Shown here one piece after another: positions 21,960-27,793 of a stretch of DNA of 28,385 nucleotides. The stretch comes from a virus. How positions within the stretch are numbered: the first letter of the stretch is position 1; every line of letters begins with the position of its first letter. The position numbers and the translations under genes are program-made. The notes beneath the pieces were generated by a model. That model saw nothing but the letters and a program-made list of their open reading frames with translations, had not been told where the DNA came from and searched no databases. The stretch spans positions 1-28,385 of the IMG/VR virus record IMGVR_UViG_3300023440_000018. One strand, given 5' to 3'.

Positions 21960-24494
21960 ATGTCGAACCAGAACCCACCTAGCACCAACACCAACACAAC
22001 CTCTGCTCAAGATCCTCTGTATCATCTTAAACAAGCTCCCACTTGGTCGCCAAGCCGCACCATAAAAGGGAAACAGAAAGCCCCTCATCATAAGATAGAC
22101 GAACCAGACACCTTTCAAACCTTTGAAGCAGCTAAAGCTCTTCAGCCACTTTTGGTCGATAAAGGCCACGAGTCTCTTTTCTTGGGCGTCATGGCACAAG
22201 CTAATGACCCTTATATTTACATTGATATTGACATTGACCCATCAGGTAATGACCCTAAGAAGCACACCTCCATTTCACCTGAGGTCTTGTCTCTGCTAGA
22301 GCAGTTTCCGACTTACACAGAGATATCACCATCAGGTAACGGTCTCCACATAATTTATAAACTCTCAGCCCGAGACGCTGCGACGCTAAGGACACTCGGC
22401 TTTACTAAGATGTCCTCGACAAGCACAAAAGCGCCTTATACAGGTGAGCTGATTTTTAGCGGCGCTTATCTCATCATCACTGAACGGCCATACTTTACAC
22501 CTCAACACCCTATTGCTCAGGTGGGTATGGATGTTATATTTCAGTACATGCCAAAGTTAAAGCAGCGGCTTGTGCAGAATATAACTCCTAAGTCCAATCA
22601 GCCAAATCAGTCGGCTAACAAGAAGCAGGAGTCGAAAGTCATTGGAATGCGATCTCGGCAACCACTTAACGGTGAGCCATTGTTCGAGGACATTCAGAGA
22701 CAGCTGCTCAGACTCCCGACTCGCTTAGACTTTTATGTCACAAAAGCTTATGCGCAGCTCGAGACTCCATTGCATCCTAACAACTATGACCACTGGGTAA
22801 ACGTCTGCATGTGTCTGGCGCATGCTGCATTATCTCAATCATTCACTGATGTCGCGATTCATAATCTCTACTACGAGCTCTTTGATTTTTGGTCGTCAAG
22901 GGACACTGAGGCTTATAAAGGGCCTGACGACACTTGGGACAAATGGGAATCGGTTCTGCGCTCGACCAAAGAGAAGATGGAGCAGAATGACAACTACAAG
23001 CCGGCGCTTACCAAGTCCACACTCTTCCGCCTAGTGAATCTCTGTTACCCTAAGTATCCTGTTCGCGACCATCAGAAGAACGAAGTGCTATGGGAGTCAC
23101 ACCATAACTTGCAAGCAGTCATTGACTTTCACCAGCTCATCTTCAAGGCTGATGTTTATGACTTTTCAACCTTGTATGTCGAGTGTCATAAAGACGTAGA
23201 GCGCCGACTTTTCAATGGGCGATTCCAGATTGAACAGTCAGAAAAGCCAGATCATGTCCTAGTGTTTCTTAAGACGCCTGAGCTAGCTTTTCGCATTATC
23301 TTAGAGGAATCCTATTACAAGGTGCCGGCGATTCAGCGGTGCTTAGCACCATTTAAGCAGCTCGCTGTGCAGAACATCAACATTGACTTAAATATTAATA
23401 TCCACGATCGCTTTAAAGCTTGGGTAGAATCGAAGCCTTGGGACGGCACGCCTAGAGTCGACCAAGTAATCTCGACACTTGAGTTTGATCCTCACGAAGA
23501 CCCGACATGGCTAGAGCACTATAAAAAGGGACTACGAAAATGCCTGCTATGGCTTGTTGGCTCGAGGTATCTCGGGAAGCCTTCATCTCCTCCTTGTGTT
23601 CCTATTTTGGTCGGTACTGAGGGCATTTATAAGTCCACGTGGGTTAAGTCGCTTTTACATGACACACCTTTTGCCCTTCAGTACGTTAGAACAGTTTCTG
23701 GTCTCTTGAATGACCGTCGCGAGTTATCTAGGGCTCTTCAGGGCACCTTAATCGCTCTTATAGATGAGATTGAAACATCGCTGACAAACGCTGACAAAGC
23801 AAAAGACATCCTCTCAGAAGAGACTTTGAATATACGAGCACACTATGAGAACAGCTACGTGAATATTCCGAAGCTTGGGCTCATTTTCGGCACAACCAAT
23901 AACCCATATATGACAGCGTCTGATGATGGCAACCGACGGTACCTTCGTATAAGGGTACTCAACTGTGACACGGATGCACTTTGGAAGATTGACATGCAAC
24001 AAGTATATGCTGAGCTCCTCGTGGAGTATAAAGAGCATGTGAAGAAAGGGAACAAAATGCCTTGGGTCTTTACCAAGGAAGAAAACCGAATGAATAATAT
24101 AATTATGGGCTATGCTGCGGCTAAGTCTGAAGAAGCTCATCTCCTGGAAGAATATTTTGGTGGACCACCTGAGTCCTTTGAATTTAATGAGTCGCTTTAC
24201 ATAGGACCTCGAGGAGGATTTAAACAGAACCATGTGCTTCTGAAGGAGGGCCTAGCCACCACAGTGTCTAAGATGGCGAATGACCTCTTCTGCTTTATTC
24301 AGTCTCAGAACTTCAACGCTCCTGTGAAGCATATAAAGCGTCCAGTATTAAAACGCAAGCTTCAAGCATTCGCGGCTAAATACACTCAGACTGAGCATAA
24401 GTCACGGACACTTGGTAATATTACCTGTCTTAACGGAATGGTCTTTGTTAAACATCAAACCCTGTTTCTCGTGCCTCGCCGGCGTGAGGACTGA
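21960..24494 (+). CDS. Primase-polymerase / VirE-type superfamily 3 helicase
   Basis: An 844-aa replication protein. The N-terminal archaeo-eukaryotic-type primase has acidic catalytic motif YIDIDIDPS (about 87-95), SPSGNGLHIIY (123-133) and GELIFSGAYLIIT (162-174). A PriCT-2-like linker follows (WVNVCMCLAHA ... FWSSRDTEAY ... DTWDKWESV, about 280-335). The C-terminal VirE/D5-like helicase begins with WDGTPR (494-499), then Walker A-like GTEGIYKST (552-560), Walker B LIALIDEIE (597-605) and FGTTNNPYMTASDDGNRRYL (about 643-662). It should prime and unwind DNA at the phage origin. The Walker A has Tyr where the loop normally has Gly before Lys. The last ~110 residues resemble the protein encoded next door. 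Confidence 0.9.
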   Translation: MSNQNPPSTNTNTTSAQDPLYHLKQAPTWSPSRTIKGKQKAPHHKIDEPDTFQTFEAAKALQPLLVDKGHESLFLGVMAQANDPYIYIDIDIDPSGNDPKKHTSISPEVLSLLEQFPTYTEISPSGNGLHIIYKLSARDAATLRTLGFTKMSSTSTKAPYTGELIFSGAYLIITERPYFTPQHPIAQVGMDVIFQYMPKLKQRLVQNITPKSNQPNQSANKKQESKVIGMRSRQPLNGEPLFEDIQRQLLRLPTRLDFYVTKAYAQLETPLHPNNYDHWVNVCMCLAHAALSQSFTDVAIHNLYYELFDFWSSRDTEAYKGPDDTWDKWESVLRSTKEKMEQNDNYKPALTKSTLFRLVNLCYPKYPVRDHQKNEVLWESHHNLQAVIDFHQLIFKADVYDFSTLYVECHKDVERRLFNGRFQIEQSEKPDHVLVFLKTPELAFRIILEESYYKVPAIQRCLAPFKQLAVQNINIDLNINIHDRFKAWVESKPWDGTPRVDQVISTLEFDPHEDPTWLEHYKKGLRKCLLWLVGSRYLGKPSSPPCVPILVGTEGIYKSTWVKSLLHDTPFALQYVRTVSGLLNDRRELSRALQGTLIALIDEIETSLTNADKAKDILSEETLNIRAHYENSYVNIPKLGLIFGTTNNPYMTASDDGNRRYLRIRVLNCDTDALWKIDMQQVYAELLVEYKEHVKKGNKMPWVFTKEENRMNNIIMGYAAAKSEEAHLLEEYFGGPPESFEFNESLYIGPRGGFKQNHVLLKEGLATTVSKMANDLFCFIQSQNFNAPVKHIKRPVLKRKLQAFAAKYTQTEHKSRTLGNITCLNGMVFVKHQTLFLVPRRRED

Positions 24495-24495
24495 T

Positions 24496-24500
24496 GGAGG
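24496..24500 (+). promoter_or_regulatory. Ribosome site deciding the start of the 128-aa gene
   Basis: GGAGG lies 5 bases before ATG 24506. The in-frame ATG at 24494 overlaps it and overlaps the primase stop (TGATG). The arrangement ATGGAGG-5-ATG copies that at the primase start. Confidence 0.6.
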
Positions 24501-24505
24501 ACAAT

Positions 24506-24892
24506 ATGACTGAAGCTAAACAAGTTCTTTACGAGTATCTCGGCAGCCCTGATGAATATACCTTTCGACCAGAAGATTACATGGGTCCTTATGGCGGAGT
24601 AATTAATGCTCTAGGTCTTAAGTATCGAGGCTTGATCATCTCTGGGCGAGAAATGTATAATCGTGTCACTGAATATTCTGGGCGGAAGGTAGATCGTGTA
24701 GAGTTTATGCAAGCTCTCAAAGAGTGGGCTATGGAGTATATTGGAAGTGAAGTTTACCAAATAGGGAAACGCTTCATAGAGCAAGGGCGTCTGCGTCATG
24801 GATGCTCGCGGTACTTCTGTATACCTATTCGCGAAGCTGAAGACAGGCTTATGAAACAAGAAGGTTTTGATAAAAAAGTTCAGTCTCTGTGA
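24506..24892 (+). CDS. Stand-alone homolog of the helicase C-terminal domain
   Basis: A 128-aa protein, second gene of the primase operon. Its N-terminus, VLYEYLGSPDEYTFRPEDYMGPYGG, lines up with LLEEYFGGPPESFEFNESLYIGPRGG near residue 725 of the helicase encoded just upstream. Both continue with a helical segment (SGREMYNRVTEYSGRKVDRVEFMQALKEWA here) and a basic, winged-helix-like end (RLRHGCSRYFCIPI). The likely origin is duplication of that domain. A role as a DNA-binding accessory subunit or competitor of the helicase is inference. If the ATG at 24494 is used the protein gains four residues. A hairpin with a U-tract follows the stop. Confidence 0.72.
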   Translation: MTEAKQVLYEYLGSPDEYTFRPEDYMGPYGGVINALGLKYRGLIISGREMYNRVTEYSGRKVDRVEFMQALKEWAMEYIGSEVYQIGKRFIEQGRLRHGCSRYFCIPIREAEDRLMKQEGFDKKVQSL

Positions 24893-24910
24893 AACGGAAC
24901 TATCATCGCG

Positions 24911-24948
24911 ACCCGGTGGGTAGAAGTTACTTAGTCGGGTTTTTATTT
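24911..24948 (+). terminator. Probable terminator of the primase operon
   Basis: ACCCG (24911-24915) pairs with CGGGT (24936-24940), extendable by a G-T pair, and the right arm runs into TTTTTATTT. The stem is short and the loop long, so strength is uncertain. Confidence 0.5.
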
Positions 24949-24983
24949 CCCGCGTTACAAAATACAGAATAATTTTAATTAGG

Positions 24984-25032
24984 GAAAAATAATATTTTTA
25001 TTATTTACTTTTGTGACGTAAAATGTTATAAT
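24984..25032 (+). promoter_or_regulatory. Promoter of the small-gene operon with upstream box
   Basis: -10 TATAAT (25027-25032), 17-bp spacer, -35-like TTTACT (25004-25009), and box GAAAAATAATATT (24984-24996) ending exactly 30 bp before the -10. TTTTGTGACGT (25009-25019) recurs as TTTTGTGACAT at 25074-25084 in the leader, 65 bp away, a possible operator pair. Confidence 0.72.
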
Positions 25033-25095
25033 AATTGTAGATGATGAAAATAATACTTGTGTAACATTAATAATTTTGTGACATGAGGAACCATA

Positions 25096-25425
25096 ATGAA
25101 ACAGAGAATAATTTATGAAAAAAGTAGTTATCAGCGTGGCAAAGTTATAATGTCGCATTGGACTGAATTTTCACAAGACAAACTGAAGTTTCACTTGAAT
25201 GAACGTATCCGTATTAACGAAAAGAATAAAGCCTGTCTTGATGTTACCATTCTTGTTAAAGAAAATTCTAAATCGGGTCTGTTTATGACTAAGCACGGCC
25301 CCACTTGTCTTACTTGCCTCACTAATGAGCATATCAAAGATATTAAATCTAAAGAATCAAATTGGTTTCAGCAGAAAATCTTAGGTTATAAGTGTGACTG
25401 TTGTGGTTCATACTTAGATGCCTAA
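25096..25425 (+). CDS. Zinc-ribbon-like protein of unknown function
   Basis: A 109-aa protein, first gene of the small-gene operon. The C-terminal half has CLTC (about residues 75-78) and, some 25 residues on, CDCCG (about 99-103), a spacing that suits a zinc ribbon. The N-terminal half is basic and mixed alpha/beta. GAGGAA lies about 6 bases before ATG 25096. No family recognised. Such small early phage proteins often bind host proteins or nucleic acid, but nothing here shows which. Confidence 0.65.
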   Translation: MKQRIIYEKSSYQRGKVIMSHWTEFSQDKLKFHLNERIRINEKNKACLDVTILVKENSKSGLFMTKHGPTCLTCLTNEHIKDIKSKESNWFQQKILGYKCDCCGSYLDA

Positions 25426-25447
25426 CAAACAGAAAAGGAGAATTAAA

Positions 25448-25936
25448 ATGACTTACAAAGAATTTGAAGCCGAACTTAAGTACTTTGATGAACCTTGGAC
25501 CTACAATTCTGAAAAATTGGAAGAAGTTATTAATGCTTGTATCCAGCTCCGTCAGGCGTATTCTTCTAATGGATCCATTGAATGCCCATTTTGCAATATC
25601 TTTTTAAATATTACTGGGTGTGATACTTGCATTTGGACTTTGTTTACACGGAATACATGCTCAGATGAATATGATTATTTTATGGAGAGTGTCATTACGT
25701 ACTCATACGCAATACCTTCTATCAGTGAAGTACGGGCGCACTGTGAACTTCCACAAGAGTATTATAACCACTATTATACTACATTGGATCTAAGTTATGA
25801 AGAGTTTCAAGACCTCATTGAAGAGGTTGAAATAGCACTTGAAAGCTGGATTAAAAAGCGAATCACAGAGCTGGATGAGTGGATTGCTCTTCTGCAAAAG
25901 CATCTTGAAGTAATTAAACAAGAAAAAGGAGAGTAA
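25448..25936 (+). CDS. Cys-rich early protein A, paralog of the next gene
   Basis: A 162-aa acidic protein of unknown function. A Cys cluster lies near residues 45-75: ECPFCN, GCDTCIW, NTCSDEY. Around it are an N-terminal helix (LEEVINACIQLRQAY) and a long C-terminal helix (RITELDEWIALLQKHLEVIK). The next protein repeats the same pattern: CPLC, CDDCVW, NCSEKY and MLETWITVLQEHLEFLK. The four to five cysteines could bind zinc. The start at 25448 is chosen for AAAGGAGAATTAAA directly before it; an upstream in-frame ATG at 25418 lies inside the previous gene with no site. Confidence 0.72.
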   Translation: MTYKEFEAELKYFDEPWTYNSEKLEEVINACIQLRQAYSSNGSIECPFCNIFLNITGCDTCIWTLFTRNTCSDEYDYFMESVITYSYAIPSISEVRAHCELPQEYYNHYYTTLDLSYEEFQDLIEEVEIALESWIKKRITELDEWIALLQKHLEVIKQEKGE

Positions 25937-25938
25937 GA

Positions 25939-26391
25939 ATGACTGAATTGCAAAAACTTGTCAAACAGCACCCTGAATTTAGCGCTCTTTGGGTAAATAA
26001 TCATGAACTTATTGATAAGCATATAAAAGCCTGTCATAAATTGCTTCTTCATTACCGACGAGAAAAGTTTTCTCTTAACTGTCCTTTGTGTGATATTACT
26101 GATACGTGTGACGATTGTGTTTGGCTTCTCATGACCGGTTTGAACTGCTCAGAAAAGTATACTAACTTTGTAGGGGAACTATTTTCAACTAAGCGCCCAA
26201 TAGTGGCTATAGATGAAATTCGTAACTACTTTTCAGAACCTTTTAAAAATAAATTTCTGAAAGACAAAGTTGAAGTTATCCGTGATAAATGGTTTAAGAT
26301 GCGTCAAGCAATGCTTGAGACTTGGATTACAGTTTTGCAAGAACATCTTGAATTCCTTAAAGCACAAACAGAGGAGAATCAAAATGACTAA
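25939..26391 (+). CDS. Cys-rich early protein B, paralog of the previous gene
   Basis: A 150-aa protein, tandem duplicate in pattern of protein A: IKACHKLLLHY, LNCPLCD, TCDDCVWLLMTGLNCSEKY, IDEIR, and a C-terminal helix MLETWITVLQEHLEFLK. The spacing between CPxC and CxxC is a few residues shorter than in A. AAAGGAGAGTAAG precedes the ATG, which begins 2 bases after the stop of A. It ends 8 bases inside the next gene. The shared skeleton implies duplication and divergence; biochemical role unknown. Confidence 0.72.
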   Translation: MTELQKLVKQHPEFSALWVNNHELIDKHIKACHKLLLHYRREKFSLNCPLCDITDTCDDCVWLLMTGLNCSEKYTNFVGELFSTKRPIVAIDEIRNYFSEPFKNKFLKDKVEVIRDKWFKMRQAMLETWITVLQEHLEFLKAQTEENQND

Positions 26392-26599
26392 TTACCGCTT
26401 ACTTGTAACTTTCCATGATGAAACAGGAGAGTGCGTTCATAAAGCTGTTCAATATCATAGTAAAGTTACAAAGCGTTTAGCTCTCAATGTGTGTATGAAG
26501 CGATTTGGTCCTATTCGCCAGAAAATCGGTAATACTTATGTTTTTCTTGAACGAACAGGTCTTCGTGTTAGAGTAACTTTTTATAAAGAAAAGAACTGA
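26384..26599 (+). CDS. Small basic early protein
   Basis: A 71-aa basic protein (MTNYRLLVTFHDETGECVHK ... LRVRVTFYKEKN) predicted to be beta-helix-beta, with two basic strands at the end. GAGGAGAATCAAA precedes ATG 26384. The frame is open further upstream, but that part lies within protein B and lacks a site. It overlaps protein B by 8 bases. No family recognised. Confidence 0.6.
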   Translation: MTNYRLLVTFHDETGECVHKAVQYHSKVTKRLALNVCMKRFGPIRQKIGNTYVFLERTGLRVRVTFYKEKN

Positions 26600-26612
26600 A
26601 AGGAGAATTAAA

Positions 26613-26792
26613 ATGGCTGTGAAAATCACGTATCACTGTGATACCTGTGGAGAAGAGCTGACTTATACCAAACCTCAGTTTGTTCTTCGGTCTTACGGAG
26701 AAAACCGGTTTTACTTTTGCAGTATTAACTGCATGAAAGAGCACATTGAGGAGTTTGGCTACCCCAGCCCCATCGTGAAAGGAGCAAAATAA
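26613..26792 (+). CDS. 59-aa zinc-finger-like protein
   Basis: A frame from ATG 26613 (AAAGGAGAATTAAA before it) to TAA 26790-26792 gives MAVKITYHCDTCGEELTYTK and a second half with FYFCSINCMKEHIEEFGYP. The four cysteines, C9-x2-C12 and C36-x3-C40, form one zinc site. The stop overlaps the next start as TAATG. The pattern CxxCGxEL ... FCxxxC returns in the gene at 27317. Confidence 0.7.
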   Translation: MAVKITYHCDTCGEELTYTKPQFVLRSYGENRFYFCSINCMKEHIEEFGYPSPIVKGAK

Positions 26793-27202
26793 TGCAAGAG
26801 AAACCAATTGTCAAAAAACAGCATATTTGGGCAACTTTGAAAGGCCAAATCATTCTGCAAAAAGCAGATAACTTTCTCAGCGTAACAGACACTGTAAAAC
26901 AACAGACTTTTCAGATTGTTCTTTCAACGTGTGATATAGATGACTTATCTTACATTCTCGATAAGATTCTGGAATCGATTTTGAATATCGATGAACAGTA
27001 CACATATGAACGTGCAGCTACAATGCTTAGCATTATATTGTTCGAAAAGAACTATAATGACTTTATCCTGGCCATGGATATAGTCTTTAGTTATCGTAGC
27101 TCTCATAATAAGAAGTTTCAGGATACGAGGCTTTACCGGCACGCAGAACTTGTTTTGAAGCACTACGCTAAGCACGTGAGAGAGGAGGCTAAAAATGGCT
27201 GA
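26792..27202 (+). CDS. Helical early protein of unknown function
   Basis: A 136-aa protein, mostly helical after a short beta-rich start (HIWATLKGQIILQKADNFLS). It has hydrophobic helices around LSYILDKILESILNI and AATMLSIILFEKNYNDFILAMDIVF, and a basic C-terminus (LKHYAKHVREEAKNG). GAAAGGAG lies about 7 bases upstream. It overlaps neighbours at both ends (TAATG; 8 bases), so it belongs to the same operon. No recognised domain. Confidence 0.62.
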   Translation: MQEKPIVKKQHIWATLKGQIILQKADNFLSVTDTVKQQTFQIVLSTCDIDDLSYILDKILESILNIDEQYTYERAATMLSIILFEKNYNDFILAMDIVFSYRSSHNKKFQDTRLYRHAELVLKHYAKHVREEAKNG

Positions 27203-27317
27203 ACTGTGTTTCTTGAGTCTTTTGGTTCTGATTATCATTCTTGCATATCTTCAAGCAACTGGAGCGCAGGATACTTTGGCGAAGCTTCTTTGGCGTAAGT
27301 TTAAAGGAGGAGACTGA
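27195..27317 (+). CDS. 40-aa single-pass membrane peptide
   Basis: A short frame from ATG 27195 (GAGAGGAGG upstream) to TGA 27315-27317. An N-terminal hydrophobic helix, LCFLSLLVLIIILAYL (about 4-19), is followed by a short basic tail (LAKLLWRKFKGGD). It overlaps the previous gene by 8 bases and the next start as TGATG. The layout suits a small inner-membrane peptide; function unknown. Confidence 0.55.
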   Translation: MAELCFLSLLVLIIILAYLQATGAQDTLAKLLWRKFKGGD

Positions 27318-27490
27318 TGCCTGGAAAACTTTCTACTGGTCAGTGTAAATACTGTGGAGCCGAACTGAACTCTCCTCGCGAGTTTTGTGATTATATCTGT
27401 AAACAGGACTTTTATGATGAATATGCAGACCAGGTGATGCATAGACGCCATGAAGGTGAAATGACTTTTGAGCGTATTAAGCGAAGTTGA
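27317..27490 (+). CDS. 57-aa zinc-finger-like protein
   Basis: MPGKLSTGQCKYCGAELNSP then REFCDYICKQDFYDEYADQ, ending in a basic tail. Cysteines C10-x2-C13 and C24-x3-C28 form a single likely zinc site, with the same CxxCGAEL ... FCxxxC skeleton as the 59-aa protein at 26613 but with a shorter loop. AGGAGGAG lies just before the ATG, which overlaps the upstream stop. Last gene before the next promoter. Confidence 0.66.
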   Translation: MPGKLSTGQCKYCGAELNSPREFCDYICKQDFYDEYADQVMHRRHEGEMTFERIKRS

Positions 27491-27511
27491 GACCACCTGG
27501 ATTTAATTAAG

Positions 27512-27560
27512 GAATTTTAATCATTTTATTGTGTACATTGGTGTTGCGATTTGCTATAAT
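27512..27560 (+). promoter_or_regulatory. Promoter of the membrane-protein/DUF2800 operon
   Basis: -10 TATAAT (27555-27560), 17-bp spacer, -35-like TGTACA (27532-27537). At the same offset as in the other promoters, GAATTTTAATCAT (27512-27524) ends 30 bp before the -10; it matches the late box at 11 of 13 positions. The -10 lies within a large palindrome. Confidence 0.68.
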
Positions 27561-27590
27561 ATATTTACATTATACGCAAGTCGCAACACC
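27540..27590. promoter_or_regulatory. 51-bp palindrome enclosing the -10 (operator candidate)
   Basis: Outer arms GGTGTTGCGA (27540-27549) and TCGCAACACC (27581-27590) are perfect complements. Inside, TTTGC-TATAAT pairs with ATTATA-C-GCAAG apart from one extra base and one G-T pair, leaving an 8-base centre. The symmetry covers the -10 and the expected start point, so a dimeric repressor site is likely. The transcript itself would contain only the right arm. Confidence 0.7.
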
Positions 27591-27615
27591 CTTAAAAATC
27601 AGCAAAAGGACAAAT

Positions 27616-27783
27616 ATGATGGCTGTTATTCTTTCTTATATAGACCCTTCTATTGTTGACTTCCTGTCAAAGCTTTTACTTATCACTATTTTAATGGTGG
27701 CTTTGTGGCTGATTGATACTGCTCCTCTTATTGGTATCTGTTTAGCTATATTTCTTACTTTTCTTTTAGCTTTTATATTTTAA
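27616..27783 (+). CDS. 55-aa membrane protein
   Basis: Starts MMAVILSYIDPSIVDFLSKL with AAAGGA about 6 bases upstream. Two hydrophobic helices (LLLITILMVALWLI and IGICLAIFLTFLLAFIF) are joined by a short polar turn (DTAPL). An in-frame ATG at 27529 lies upstream of the promoter's -10, so it cannot be used by this transcript. First gene of the last operon; function unknown. Confidence 0.6.
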   Translation: MMAVILSYIDPSIVDFLSKLLLITILMVALWLIDTAPLIGICLAIFLTFLLAFIF

Positions 27784-27793
27784 GGAGATAATC

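Noticed and set aside
27529-27615. 29-codon N-terminal extension of the small membrane protein
   Set aside because: It would start upstream of the promoter -10 and within the palindrome; ATG 27616 has its own AAAGGA site.
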